Assembly: GCF_902459465.1 (NCBI RefSeq)
Contig: NC_047076.1
Location: 13,896,146-13,960,145, forward strand
DNA length: 64,000 nucleotides
Direction of reading: 5' to 3'
Source: Asterias rubens
Taxonomy: Eukaryota > Echinodermata > Asteroidea > Forcipulatida > Asteriidae
Shown here: positions 24,562 to 39,800 of the stretch, piece by piece
How the letters are laid out: every line of letters starts with the position of its first letter
Numbering within the stretch: position 1 is the stretch's first letter
Translations under genes and position numbers: made by a program
Notes under the pieces: generated by a model
Told to the model about the DNA's origin: nothing
Databases searched by the model: none
Seen by the model: only the letters and a program-made list of their open reading frames with translations

Positions 24562-27400
24562 AATATTCAAAGTTGATCACATTTTTCTTATGGGTAATAG
24601 TTCGATACTTAACGGATTAAATTAAACTCAAAATGCTGTGAGGTGTTTTATTCAAAACTACAAGACTTGCGTGGTTTTAAGTTTACTGGCCCGATAGTAA
24701 AATTTCTGGTCCAGTGTTAATTTCGAACCCTGCACTACCACCCCCTCACAAATCTGTTTTCTTGTATATACCTGGGGGGTTTTGTCAGTTGAAAATTACT
24801 TGTTTTGTGTTCATTATCGACTTTCCTTTCACATTAATGTCTTGTACTATAGTAGTTTACTATTGTTCAGTTTACATCTATCAATGTACTATATTGTAAT
24901 GTTTCCACATTTTAGGTAACATTAAAGTCTTAACATAATCAATTTACTTTTATACTCACATTAATCAATAAAAAACATTTTGAAGTTCAGCTCAAGGTTG
25001 TATTTATCAATTATTTTATGTGGAACGCAATAACTACAAATAATTTGATGGGCCTTTGAAATGTGTAAAATGGTTTATTCATTATTATTTATTGTGATTG
25101 GGAAATATACATTTTTTATAGTCTCTGGTATATGATAGCTACACTTTTCTCAACAGCTGTTGAGTTTCGCCAGTATTTATTTTCAAAACAGAAAAGATGA
25201 GTCCTTATATACACAATTTTCTGAATAGTTTGCCAATGGCGGGATTGTTTCTCTACTCTAATTGGTGGAGAGCGCATCACGTGGGGGTGTTTAAACGGTT
25301 GATAATGATCAGTGTTTATAACCGGCTAGCTTCCGCGTGTCAGGCGCGCAAGATTATCACGCAGAGGCAATTCATAGCTATTAGTAACAGCGCGTAACCT
25401 ACTTCTAAGCGCATGCGAGTAATCTATTTCTAAGTGCGCACGCGTAGACACAACCCACGCGCAACAGACTTCACAAGTTTTTTAACAAAAGGGCATTCAT
25501 AATTACCTCAGTTGTTTTGAAAGAAATCATTGAATTTTTTAAAATTTTTCATTTATTTTATTTTTTGACCATAAGTGTTGATGTTTTTTGACTGATAAGG
25601 TATTTATGAATGGGAATCAAAGTGTGTTGAATCGGTTTTCAACTAGTGGTTTAAACCCGCCTAAGCCTGGTTCTTGATAATTTACCTCGACTTTGTCTCA
25701 GTAAAATTATCAAGACCCAGGCCTTGTTGGGATTAAAACCACTGGTATAAAACCTCTTCACCACACATCGATTCCCTTATTTATGGCTTTCCATAGTTTT
25801 CCAACTTGGGCTGTCTCTAACCCTGGGGAAGAAGCCTCATTTTCGCTGTTCCTTTTTTAGGCTTATATCCCGGCCGGAAAAGGAACAGCGAAAGTGCAAC
25901 TAAATTTTGCTGTTCTGCCAATCAACCATACCCCACAAATTTTCGGGAAAACTTAAAAAAGAAAATAATAAGCATGTACAACTATCTGCAAAATACAATT
26001 AGAAAGAAACACATGTATTATATTTAATTACAAAAATATTTCAACGGATCGTTTTAAGGATTTACAGCAAAGTTTTTTGGGGAATAATAGACAATTAATT
26101 ATCTACTTTTTAAACAAGCCTAAATACAAGAAGAAATCTTTAGTCAGGTACCCTCTGCGCTGTGTATAAACAACATACATGATGGTCAAGGGAACCTGCA
26201 GTGTGTGCACAAAAGTATAGGGCTGTCGTCTGCTCTTTTTGGTATCTTCACTTTCTGCCGGCAATTCTTGGAGTGTGGACTGTGAGTAAAAAACATTTAA
26301 GTTTCTAACTAAATTCACCATGGATAGTCAGATAAATACCAATTCTGTGCTCGGCATCCATTATTTGACATATAAGAAGTACATTTTGCAATATAGTTCC
26401 TAGTATTTTTATGTACTAAAAGTAGTGTTTGGCAGCCTATTTTTTCACGATGTTTTCAACACCTGTGTGGACTCAGCCACGCCGCACCGGCGGGGCGGTG
26501 GCGCTCTACAAGTACAACCGCTGTATTCATTTTTCGAAATTTTGACAATTATCCATCATAGTATGACCGATAATGTCAACATTTCGAAAAAGGAATACAG
26601 CGCCCCAGTTACTGGGTCTACAAGTACCAGGACTGCCACTGTGACTGCAGTGCTAGCAACACACAATTCCCTTAGTCAATTTACATTTTAATCACGTATT
26701 ATGTTGGGTGTGAATATGTTGGCATTATGTTGGTCTGTTATGGCTCTCTCTTTAGACCATGATAAAGACCATGGAATATTTTCCTTCCTTTATAAGTTGA
26801 AAGACTGATGTTAAAAAGAAAGACACAACTTAGTTCCATAACCAGATAATGCAACAACCAAGGTGGGCTAGGCACTACTTGTGGGGTTTGTAGGAAACGT
26901 TTTCAAAAAAGTTTTACGACCTCGCCACCAATTTCTGTTTGGTTTTTGGTTGTTTTGTTCCATGTCACTGTGAGTCAAAAACGGCCCAATTTTGACCATT
27001 GTTTACAAACTGTTGCGTTATTTTTCTCTTTTTTTTTCTGGTAGAAGGGCGGATAAATTGGTGGCGACGTGCGAAAATTATCCTATCCCTTTTGTAAAAA
27101 TTAGTGAAAAATTGGTGGCGCCATACGGAAAGTTATCTGGTTTGTGTTTCACTCTTGTCTTGAGTGACAATTTAAACACACGCTTATATTCAGACGCAAA
27201 AGTTAATGGCTTGTTGCTTATAATATATTTATATCTAAATATGATTACTATTTACTGATAAATAATGACCAATAAAATAGTGAAAACTCTACTTCCTATA
27301 ATTTATAAACTAAATGCAACTGAACGATGACCAATGATAACAAGGAAGAACAAACATTTTTTTTTTTACCAAATCTTTGTAAAGTTAAAAGTAAAAATAT
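24562..27400. other. Intergenic, AT-rich, with several small inverted repeats
   Basis: No convincing gene. Visible structures: a foldback at about 25647-25744 (AGTGGTTTAAACCCGCC facing GGGATTAAAACCACT, with TCTTGATAATTT/AAATTATCAAGA inside), a hairpin at 25840-25895 (TTTCGCTGTTCCTTTT/AAAAGGAACAGCGAAA), and a foldback at about 26519-26602 (CGCTGTATTCATTTTTCGAAA facing its complement). A single arm of the family H element lies at about 27085-27143. Confidence 0.55.
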
Positions 27401-27401
27401 T

Positions 27402-27768
27402 TTAAAGGCAGTGGACACTAATGGTAATTACTCAAAATAATTATAAGCATAAAAAAACGTACTTGGTAATGAATTATGGGGAGAGGTGGGTAGTATAAAA
27501 CATTGTGAGAAACGTAGTTTTCGAGAATGAATGAATTTTCCAAGAATTTGATTTTGAGACCTCAGAATTAGATTTTGAGGTCTCAAAATCAAGCATCTGA
27601 AAGCACACATTGTCGTGTGACAAGGGTGTTTTTTCTTACATTATTATCTCGCAACTTCGACGACCACTGAGCTAAAATTTTCAGGTTTGTTATTTTATGC
27701 ATATGTTGAGATACACCAAGTGCGAAGACTGGTCTTTGACAATTACCAATAGTGTCCAGTGTCTTTAA
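27402..27768 (-). mobile_element. Family A MITE just downstream of the transporter gene
   Basis: Ends TTAAAGGCAGTGGACACT and GTGTCCAGTGTCTTTAA. It ends 40 bp from the transporter stop codon at 27808, so it probably contributes to that gene's 3' UTR. Confidence 0.92.
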
Positions 27769-27807
27769 GACATTAATAAAAATGCATTGTAATTTTATAT
27801 ACAATCT

Positions 27808-30800
27808 TTACACTCTAGATAAGCGTCTGGAAATGGAGGGTATTGGAATACTTTCTGCATCATCGATGAGGTCATTATGCGACCTTGAAGCCGATCCATT
27901 ATTGTTGTTTCTGGTGTTCGGGACAGTGTTACCAGGGCGACGAAGACAGATACAAATTGGTGCGTACAGACATGTTATTACTCCAATACCTCTCATTAAC
28001 CTGTGAAACAATCAATCAGCTGATGAATATGCAGTTATTTAACCGAGTTATTTAAATGAATTCATTAGATTAGATTAAATTTATTTATTCATCATAAGTG
28101 ATGCTACAAGACCAGCCCAATTCAAATCCAGGTTAATCTCATAAATAATCAATAGCAATGTATTTTTGCTGTCCTTGTTTTTAAACTGTTTTCGTTGTGC
28201 AATGCTTTCCTGATCTGGTTAGGGACAGAACTGTGTGATAAGTTTTTTTGGGTGGTGCAGTTCTGGGTGATTTGCCCTTTTATTTTCGGGGTCTTGTGTC
28301 GTTGTAAGTTTTTTAATGTTTTCGCTTGTTATCATTTTCACTACCTTTTTATTGAATTAACTACCAAATTGTACATTAGAGACCACAAGTCAGTATTTAA
28401 CTCCTAGTTTCTTTAATCAATACTGATGAAAATAAATAAATAATAAACATGTTAACTTTAAAAATGCTTTCTCAGTTGTAAAAAAATCAAACAATTAAAA
28501 ACAGACGCAAATATACAGACAATATAAAAAACAATCATAAAAATACAATCAATTAAAACTGCCAACATTCAGGGCAGTTCAAAATTAGAACTATGATCAA
28601 ATTTTACAACCCTTTTCTTATTTTAAAGTGAGAGTTTGCAAAGTTACTCACCATTTGAATCCAAAGGCATTTATCAGGAATCCACTTACACTTGGTCCTG
28701 TGAAAAAGAATTTATCAAATTGAGTGTGGAAAGAGTGTATTGGGGTTGAAGTGCAGCGTAGAAGGGGCAGTGTTGGTGGGACATGAATGGTGGGGCTGGG
28801 CAGTGGGTTTTAGGCTAGTATTGGGGCAAGATGATAGTAAAGTACAATAGTAGAAGTGTTTGTAGGCATGAAGAGTAGAGGTGATGTGGGCAGTATTGGT
28901 GGGGCAGGAATAGTGGGGCTGGCCGTCTCTTGTTTCATCCGTGTTAGTAAAATACTTAATTGTTTTTTCTGCTATGTTTCTTACCTATAGCAAAGCCGAG
29001 ACAGAATGCGAAGGTGGAAATGGCTGCAGCGCCCCCATATGCCCCCTTGTGGCGAGCATCTACCCTGGAGTTGAGCATTGCTGTCATAGCGCTGTCTACT
29101 GTACCTATGGTAAGATTAGTCTAAATTGCAATTATTTTACAAAATTTTACAAAGTTACGCTGAACATTTTCTTAAGCAAATTTGTTTGCCAAGCAAGAAA
29201 TAATTAGGGTAGCAGTCACAGCATGTAGATTGTATGGTATTTTGGCTGACAACCAATTTCTGCTAAGCATGTTCTTTTTTGTGCTGAGCAAATCCACTTA
29301 CTGACACATTTGTCAACCAGTTCTACTGGTCCTCTTTATGTTCGACAACGACCCCTGTCGACCTGACAAAACTTCGAACATAAAACCCACATTATTACAG
29401 TTTTGTGTAACAGTTTTGTGTAAAATCTTAAGTCAACAGTGTGGAGTGTCTCTGAATTGGACAGCACCTTCATTTTTCAATCAATCAATCAATTAAAATG
29501 GAATAGTATTAAAGCTTACTTACCAAACCCAAACCCTATGCCCACCATAGGACCCACTAGCATAAGGAATGAACTTGTATATGGTACCTGCAGAAAAAAA
29601 AAAAAAAAAACTTTATTAAAATAAAAATGCTGGCAGTTAAGTTTTTTAAATTAAAATTTCAGTAGAATTAGGCCAACTGCAATCAAATAGCTGAACACTA
29701 GACTGTGAATACTTACCGCAGCAACACTCGCTGCCAAGACAACCAGAGCAAACATTGACAAGGCCCACCTAAAGTAAAGAGAAAGGAAAAAACATGTCGG
29801 TACTCAATTTTGAAAATGATAAATACAAATTTGTGCTGGGAAAATAAATGACGTATAATTATAATGGCAGTAAACACACACAAAGCACCATTTAGGATTA
29901 TGCGCAGCACCTGGAACCAAGTCAATATGAGTATTTATAATTACCTGCCAAGTTTGTATCCCAGGTATCCCATAACTGTACTGCTTAGGATGTATGAAAC
30001 ACCGGATGGTAAAAATACTGCACCTGTATTTAGTCAATCAATTAGTAGATGGATTATTGGTCACATTTTGGCTGGGAATAATCTTAGTTAGAAGATAAAT
30101 TATTCAATAAAAGTAATGGATAAACTTCAACACCATTAGGCAATTTGGTCCCATTGACAGATACAATTATAATTCTAGGTTGTATCGTAATTTGGGTGTG
30201 ATCCCTGGCTACGCGGCAATTAATGGTTGTATGGCTTCTGACTGGCACCCTCGAACAAAGATATTAAAGAAAATAGGGAGACCGCCAACTTGGGGCTCGG
30301 TAGCTCAGTTGGTAGAGTGCAGGCTAGTTAATCTGGAGGTCATTGGTTCGAATTCCACTCTACTAGTCAATTATTTGTTCAAGCCAAAAAATCTTAACAA
30401 AATTTACCCTGTCAGTTTCTCTTGTGGTTTATATTGATATTTGAAACAAAAGTTGCATCCCATAATTTGGGTGTGATCCCTGGCTACATGGCAGTTAACG
30501 GTTGTACGGCTTCCGACTGGCACCCCGAACAAAGATAATGACAAAATAGGGAGACCACCAACTTAGGGCTAGATAGCTAAGTTGGTAGAGCGCTGGCATG
30601 TAAATCTGGAGGTCATTGGTTCAAATCCAACTCTAGTCAATTCTTTGTTCAACCCCCAAAATCAAATATAATTCTACTAAGAGTAAAACTGAAATTTGAT
30701 GAACTTACCCAGCTGCCAAGCGTCAGGTGTTGGCTTGATAGTATGTCTCATCCAGATGGGTAAAGTTGGTTCAAGTAAAGCTACTGCACCACTTGCTATC

Positions 30801-33800
30801 ATCAACGCACCTGTTATTAAAAACACCTGTCATTATTGTATAATATAGTAAGGTTTGCGCTTACACCATGTAATGTAATGATAATCTCTAAATAGTTGAA
30901 GTGGTTCTGAAAAGAACTGGGCCAAATTTCATAGAGCTTCTAAGCACACAAATTTGTTTAGCACGAAATCTTTGCTGTGATAAAAACGAGATTACCAACC
31001 AAATTTCCTTGTGATTTTTCAGAATTTAAGCAAACAAAAACTGAATACCAGTGACAAACAATATGCCACAAATGGAAATTTGGTTTGTAATCCTGTTTTT
31101 ATCAAGAAAGAAATTTCATGCTAAGCAAATTTGTGTGCTTAGCAGCTCTATGAAATTGAACCCTGTTTGTTTCAACTCAACATTTTACACATCCTACATT
31201 ATTATATAGTTATTCCCAATAAAAAGCTGGACCCATGCACAAATATTGAATTAACACATCAAATAAAGCAATATTTACACTAAAGCTTTTATTGACATTA
31301 TAAAAAGAAGCACCAAATTCATTTTAAAAAAATGTCTTAAAAAGTAAACAAAGAAAAAATTGAAACAAAGTGCTTACCAGCAGTTCCGAGTATGTAGGGA
31401 TCCAAAACAAGTTTATAGACTGGGGAACCTTTGGTGTATATCTGACGCTGCTTGGAGTGTGAACAAAAGACAATCAACTCCAAAACTGACAACAAAAATA
31501 TCAGTACATAAATTAAGAGAACACATACAATCAGCGGGTAACATTAACACCAGCAAAATTGATTTATGATTAAAACAATGTCCCATTTCATAATGTGACA
31601 ATATACACATTGCCAAATAAATAATAAATGATACAAATTTATGATATACTTACCTCCTAGGGCGATAAAAAATCCTGCCATGATCAAAAATGGTGCTTCC
31701 TTACCAAGGAAGTCATACGTTATACCACCCAGAGGAGGGCCAACTAAATATCAAAATATAAATAAAGATAGACAAATATTGTAACTGTTGCTTCAAGGAA
31801 GTCATACGCTATACCACCCAGAGGAGGGCCAACTAAATATCAAAATATAAATAAAGATAGACAAATATTGTAACTGTTGCTTCAAGGAAGTCATACGTTA
31901 TACCACCCAGAGGAGGGCCAACTAAATATCAAAATATAAATAAAGATAGACAAATATTGTAACTGTTGCTTCAAGGAAGTCATACGCTATACCACCCAGA
32001 GGAGGGCCAACTAAATATCAAAATATAAATAAAGATAGACAAATATTGTAACTGTTGCTTCTTTGCATTGTGTGGAGAAATAGGAAGAAATTATCAATAA
32101 ATAGCTTTGGTCTCGACGTTTTGAACAGTATACATGTACTCTGCTCGTCTTCCTGAAGTATACTGTTCGAAACGTCGAGCCCAAATTGGCTCTTCTCAGC
32201 ACCAACAGTCACACAAAAGAGATTTTCACATGGTTGTACCTGCAGGTTTACTGTTTATTTATAGTTTCTTTCTAAAAAATAGTGTAGTTCAGTTGAAAAA
32301 CGGAGTATCACAAATCAAAATAACAACAATAATAATAATAACAAATTCTTATATAGGGCATTTCACAATAACCGTATCAATGCGCTTTACATTAGTCATA
32401 GGTCCAATAACATCCCTTTTTAATGTTTCTCAGCTCCGTGGGGAGTATATAGCCCTGAGCTGCCTATTCTATCAGGCACTTGTGGCTTTTTCATACACTA
32501 TTTCAACCTCTACCCTCGCAGGTACCCATTTACCCCTGAGTGAAGAGAAGCAATTATAGTATTAAAGTATCTTGCTCAAGGACACAAGTGTCATGACCGG
32601 GATTTGAACCCACACTCTGGTGACTGCACCAGAACTTGAATTTGATGCTCTTAACCACTCGGCCATGACACAATAATATCAAGCAACCATGGCTACGGCT
32701 GTTGGCTCGATGAGGACATTGAAGAATAAGAGTCTTCAGTGTTTCAGCCATAGCCACTGCAGAAGCCATTAATTCAGACATAATCTATTTTTGTATAAGG
32801 TAAAAAGACATTGGCTTACCGAGAGTTCCAGCAGCGAATCCACCAATTGCGAGACCGAATGCAAAACCACGTTTTTTCTCGTCATTTCGATATTTATATG
32901 CCAAAATACCAAGCCCTACAAAACAAAACAATAAAAGCATTTAATAATGAAAAACAATGAATGCTTAAGTTCACTTTTGGACAAGATAATAGTTTGCATT
33001 ACCCCCCCCCCCCCCTCATCCCCCCCTCTCTCTCCCCCCCCCCAAAGTGCTTTATTTAGGGTTACTACAACTTACTTTCCTATTACACTTTTCAAACCAG
33101 TGCAGCTTTTACAGCAATTTGGGTCATCCACTACAGAAGAGTTTTACCTCCTCTGGTTGCAACCCCCATTTGTTCTTAATTTAGTTTTCATTTACTTGTA
33201 ATCAAATGTGAACTTTTGTTGTTTTACAAATGTAAATAAAAAAAGCAAACAAGCAAACAGACACCCCATCAAACAAGCATTTACCAATTAAGGAACCCAA
33301 CAGCGACAATAATTACACAGGCTTACATATAAAACACATACCTCCAATTTCATTGAGTGTTGCACCTAGTCCATGTATGATGCGAGCAGTCAACATTACT
33401 TCATAGGTAATACCAAATGCAAATACTGACAAAAGATTAAAAAAATATCTTTAGTAATTGAAAATTATAAGAACTTAACCTGTGGCCTATTTTCATAAAG
33501 CCAGTAAGCACAAAACTTGCTAAGCTCTGAACAGTATTGCTTAGCAGAAATAGGCTACCTGTCTAAATAACAATAAGTTTGCACTGCTGTGGCTGGTGTC
33601 CCACTCAATTTTTGCTAGGCAAAGAAATTCGTCAAGCATTTTTTTCTGCTTAGCAGCTTTATGACATCGGGCCCTCATTGTAGCTCATTAATTTTTTCCA
33701 TTGTGAACGGAAACTACTTTGAAATCTTGATGACTAAGTGTCACTATGTTGCTGCTTATTACAATATTCCTTGTAGGCCTATTATTATTTATACAATTAT

Positions 33801-36800
33801 ATTTTAAAAGAATTTGACTGAAAATTATACAGAACTTACCCAGACTGGAGGCAAGCATTATTACACATCCAGAAAGCAGCAATAGAGAGAAACCTATCCT
33901 GCAATCAGACAACCACAAAACCAGTAAAATTGTGTGGCTGGAGCCCTGCCCCCAATTTCATAAAGCCTGTAAGCATAGAAACTTGCAATGCACAGACAAA
34001 TCTCGGTTAACAGAAACTGGTAACCAGCCAAAGATCAACAAGTTTACTTAGTTGCAACTGGTGCCCCAGTCTTTTTTTCATGTTTTGCTAAAGGCATAAG
34101 CAGTATTTCTGCTTAACAGCTTTATGAAATCGGGCCATGGTTGTCGTGATGTATAACAAAGGGTGTGAATTATTTAGCCACTGATTACATTTTTTATACA
34201 TTATATCAATTGATTAAGCTGCATATTTTTCAATGAAGGGGAAATATTTAATTCAATTACTTATGATAAGAACAAGATAATTGTTAAGATGGGAGGATAT
34301 TAACTTTTGAGCCAAACTTCCAATTAAGGGAATATGTTTTTAATTCAATTTTCTTCAAAGAAGACAATACAATTCTTTGTAGGGGGATATTTACTTATGA
34401 GCCATAGTCCCAATGAAGGGGCTCAAGATGATTCTTAAGATGAACTTGGAGGCAAAAAGAATCCCAATTTTGGGAGTAATCTCCTCGGTGCAAACTTCTT
34501 CAAAAGAGGGCGCTGTTATTGAAGATGAATCTAAGGAAAAAGAAACCATTATTGGTTTTACGATTGACATGGTAGTTATATATAATAGTTCAGATAAACT
34601 TGACAATATATTTAAAGGGCATTATACTTGTCAAAGACCAGTATTCTCACTTGGTATATCCCAATGCATAAAATAACAAACCTATGAAAAGATGGGCTCA
34701 TTTGTTGATCGAACGAAGTTGCAAGAAATAAAATAATGAAAGAAAAAGCACACTTGGTGTATCCCAACATATGCATAAAATAAAAACCTATGAAAAGTTG
34801 GGGCTCAATCGGTGATCAAGAAAATAATGAAAGAAAATATTGAAAGAAAAAAAAACCTTTCTGCACAGAATTGTGTGTTTTAGTATTATGCAGCTCTCCA
34901 ATGCTCGTTACCAAGTACATTTTTATGGTATATTTTGTTTTGTGTAATTATCAGAAATTACCACTTCCTTTAAGTTAGACATCTTTGTTTGGTGGGAACT
35001 ATACCTGGCATATCAGAAGAGGTCGATCTGTTAACCTCGTTCGTTGTTGATATTATTGAAGTGATGGAGTCTTTGGGGTTGCTTGTTGCTTCAACATCTT
35101 GTCGATCAAGAATTGACAATGTCGAGAGGATATTGTCATTTGGATTTGTGTTTCCCAAGATCAGATCACACTCCGGCGAAGTGTTGTTGATAGTCAGACA
35201 TTTGTTACCAATACAAAGGTTCAGAAAATAATCTGGAAGCACAGGAACTGTAAATAAGATAAAAAAGATAAAAAGTTATTTTCTCTTATAAGTTAAAATT
35301 GCAGCTTCTATGTTCTGATTTGTCAATCAAATGCCACACTATCGTCCTATGGCTTAATTCAGCGCAGGCAATTATTGTCCAGAATCGTAACCCCTTTCAT
35401 ACAAATGTCTTCAGGTTATCTGTGTTTTCACTTTTTCTCTTCAGAGTTTAAAGTAAATCCATCGTCGCTTTATTCCTCTTATTTTGATCCGTTATTGTGG
35501 ATGGATTATTCAAACGAATGACCCATATTTTGGGGCAGTTTAGTTTCAATTTAGTTGTTAGAATTGTTATGAAAGTCAATCAATGAGAATAAACGTCGAG
35601 TTCCCAAACCCTGACCACAAAGGACTGAAGTTTTGCATTCAAGGTGGATTTAGACTTCCACAATAAAATAAGGCAGTTTCTGGTTTATTTCTATTCGTAT
35701 ATCCATCGGCAAAATAAAATCACAAGTCGTTATTTTTGTATACCCAACGTGAAAATGTTCTCGTTTTCTTCTTCATCCTCTCCCCACAAACAATTTACAG
35801 AAGTTGTTTTCGTTGCTAGGGAGTTTACAGGAAAACTTGAAAAGTTTTATACAATACAAAACAATAGACGCATTATTCTCTTATAATCTACCACCATTGT
35901 GATCTGTGCGGTCAGATAATAATCTTAGATGGAAAAAGTTTGTTTAGTTGTGAATTTTGGGGATCTAAAAAATGATTGGTATACATGTAATATTAGCATT
36001 TTTACGGTGCTTGCATACCTAAAACCTTTACTTCAAAAACTCAAAACCGTAGTAAACAATTTCACGTTGGTTGAAAGATTGAAGGGAATCTGTCAACTGC
36101 CTTATCAAAGGAAGGACAATTTCTTTGTCGTCATAACAGTGGATCAGAAAAATTAAGTGTTTTTTGCACAAAATACAAAACATCGATTGGCATTGAATAA
36201 GTTCACACGCACAAAGTTCTTACACAATGCATTAAGTGGATTGAAGTAGTTATTATTTTCACCACATTTAGCTCTAGGACGACGCTTGACAATGCACTCA
36301 ATGGAACACACCCAATGAAAACATTACTTGACAAAATCGTCACTTTGTACTCGGTTCGCTGCCAGTCTACCTGGATATTCACCTTAATTACATCACACAG
36401 CTTTTACATTCTGATATATTTTATTTGTTGAAGCGGTTGTATTGTTGTCATGTTGTTTCTAGTCTCCTCCTGTGCGCAGACAATGGCCATTTATTTATTA
36501 TTTTTAAGGGTGAGTTTTACGGACTGGACTCGAGTCTAATTGGCTCCAAATTTTACACTTGTAAACATTTCAAGAATGCTGCAGCGGGGTGCCTGTCACA
36601 CCAATGTCGCCAATGCACGCAGTCAATAGACAAAGCTAAAGGTCCGATGGTTCCCAATTGGTTTAATTAATAGCTCATAAATACTCTTTCATATTCTTTA
36701 AATCAACAATTAACTGTGCAGGGTTGAACTGCTAAGTAAACATTGGGCTCATTTAAAAAGGAAACCCAACACGTTTTGCTATTATCTTCATGATTTGCTT

Positions 36801-39800
36801 CGGGTACTTGTAGGTACTTGTTGGAAATTGTTCAGGGCAGATTTCCCACAAACCGAGAGTCTTATTCTGCACTGTTGGCTCTAAATATATTAACCACACA
36901 TGACATTACCGGAATTCACTCTCAAGGATAATCAAACTTACAGACTTTCTTTACTTTTAAGGTTTTGTTTATTATATATGATATATATATATATAATGAA
37001 TAGTGTAGATGGCCTTAGCTTTCGATCCAATCCGGACCTTCTTCAGAGGCATAAAACAAGTACAAACAAATACATATCCATTTATAGAAAAAGAGAGGGG
37101 GAAAGGGATTAAGGAAAGGATCCAGAAAGAAGCGGGAAAATAACAGCCAATCAAAGTTCCTATTTAAGAAAAAATATTGGTGGCTATGATATGATATATA
37201 TATATATAATGAATAGGGTAGATGGCCTTAGCTTTCGATCCAATCCGGACCTTCTTCAGAGGCATAAAACAAGTACAAACAAATACATATCCATTTATAG
37301 AAAAAGAGAGGGGGAAAGGGATTAAGGAAAGGATCCAGAAAGAAGCGGGAAAATAACAGCCAATCAAAGTTCCTATTTAAGAAACAATATTGGTGGCTAT
37401 GAACCAATAGGAGTGAAGTGGCGAGGACAAAGGATGTTTAGAATGAAAGGAAGGGTTACTGGACCATTAAAGTGGTAAATGTATTGTTCGACAACAATGC
37501 AGGGAGACATGAAAGGGTAGGATTAGAGAGCAAGTTGCATCATGATGCAACTAACAATGGTCAGTTAATAAGATATATATATATATATATTTAAGTTTTT
37601 AAAGTATTTTTCAGTATAGACTTTATTAGTAAATAGTTGCCTATAAGGGAAGACAATGGATTGAGAAAAACTGCGCAATAATAAATCAAAGGTTTAGCTC
37701 AGAAAAGTTAACATTATTTCCAAAATAGTGGTTGACTGCGGTTTGGAAGGATATAAATCAGACTATGAGTTAAGACACTGGACACTATTTGTATTTGTCA
37801 AAGACCAGTTTTCTCATTTAGTGCATCTCAACATATGCACAAAATAACAAACCTGTGAAAATTTGAACTCAATTGGTCGTCGAAGTTGCGAGATAATAAT
37901 GGAAGAAAAACACCCTTGTCGCACGAAGTTGTGTGCTTTCAGATGCATGATTTCGGGACCTCAAAATCTAATTATGAGGTCTCGAAATCAAATTCAAATA
38001 TTTTACTGGAAAGTTACTCTTTTCTCGAAATCTACGTTACTTCAGAGGGGGCCGCTTCTCACAATGTTTTATACCATCAACAGCACTCCACTGCTAAGTA
38101 GGTTTTTACGCTATAACAATTTGTTTGGGTGATTACCAATATTGTCCAGTGCTTTAAGACATCTTACTCTTAGCTTTGTAGAAACTCACCATGCCTACAA
38201 TGTGAGACAATGATTGATGAAAACCAACAACAAAGAATGAATCAAAGTTTAGCTCAGAAATATACAACACTCTTCTCAAAATAACTTGACTGTGCTTTTT
38301 GAGCCTTCAGACCATTTTAGTGTAAGTGGTCTATCGGCAACAACAAACGAACAGGTGTATGAAATTGAGATGGACTGATGAAAAGACTTTGTGATTAAAC
38401 TATACCCAGTGCCTGAGCCATCCCTTCGGGGAAAGTCAAGATCATACTCCGAACTATGCTGAGGTCAAAGTCTACTACAAGAACAAGACAATCATAAAAT
38501 GGCCTGCTTCACACAAGTTTTGTTAAGGAGAAAATGTTACGATTTTTATCCCTCGAAGACCACTATGAAGAGCTAGACAATCATAAGTTGGCCTACTTCG
38601 CACAAGTTCTTCAACGGGGAAAATTTCACGTTCTTTTCTTTTCTCGATAACACAAAGTTGAGATCGTGTGTTTCGAATCTGAACCAGTAATCAGATTACC
38701 AGTTCATGCAATAAATTAGTGCCATTTAAAAATCAAAGGTCCAGTCTGGCTGGAATTATAAATATAATTTTTGACTAATATTTTGGTTTTCCAAAAGCAA
38801 CCATGAAAACTAAGAAGTAGTGATATTTTGGGGGTCATTGTGCTAACATCAGAAGGAGGAAGCCAGAGCCCCTCCCATACCATAAGTCAAATAAGATAAA
38901 TCTTCAATAAGAGTCTATAAAGGCCGCATCTTTGACATTCTTATAATATTGAAGTCCACTGATCTCACCGGCATGGGGGCCTGGCTTCAGAGTCAATGGT
39001 CTTCAGCTGCCTGTAATCCGCGCTGTTGTCCCGCTAAGATAGATAATCAAATCACGCTATGTACAAGGTTGTCAAGATTGACGTCTTAAGACGAAGGACG
39101 ACTCGACTCATAATAGCCAAAACAAGTTTTTCTTTCTTTAGATAAGTCTATTATATTCTTACTTTTTATCACTTAGGGATGTATGTTCATCATGTAATCA
39201 AATAATGAACTAACTTGTCTGATGATTATCGTTATTGTTTTTGTGATCTATTTTTGCCGTTTAAAGTTTTTGCTTTTCCTGTTTTTATCCGTGAGGGGCG
39301 CCTTGAGGCTTTCATTCAAGGCACTCTATAAATATTGTATTTTTGTACTATTGTTAAAGACAATGGACACCTTTGGTAATTGTCGAAGACCAGTATTATC
39401 ACTTGGTGTATCTCAACATATATATAAAATTTGAGCTCAATTGGCCGTCGAAGTAGCGAGAGAATAATGGAAGAAAAAACACCCTTGTCGCACTGTTGTG
39501 TGCTTTCAGATGCCTTGAATTCGTTCCCAGCTGAGGTCTCTTATTAAGTTCAGATGTGTTAGTGGGAAATTACTTCTTTCTCAAAAACTACGTTATTCAG
39601 AGAGAGCCGTTTCTCACTAATGTTTTATTTTATCATTCAACAGCTCTACTTGCTCGTTACCAAAGTTTTTATGCTAACAATTATTTTGAGTAATTACCAA
39701 TAGTGTCCACTGCCTTTATGTGGCGTAAACTTCATGCGCCCAGGCTCTAACGTCGATTTCATGAATTTGTTGCATGACAAGTTACATTAATTTCGAAGTT

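Noticed and set aside
19786-27400. A hidden multi-exon gene in the PARD3-like 3' flank
   Set aside because: I looked for conserved blocks with paired splice sites and found none that I could support.
30290-30370. Functional tRNA gene
   Set aside because: The anticodon arm does not pair and the flanks repeat at 30565 and 59790, so it is a tRNA-derived repeat.
32134-32559. 141-codon plus-strand frame
   Set aside because: It runs across a hairpin and the reverse of a SINE, opposite the transporter gene; no motif.
32586-32672. tRNA-Leu gene on the minus strand
   Set aside because: It is joined directly to a SINE body and ATT tail; the stems are imperfect.
36900-37367. Small frames in the 213-bp repeat (both strands)
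   Set aside because: They simply repeat with the DNA unit and have no recognisable protein content.
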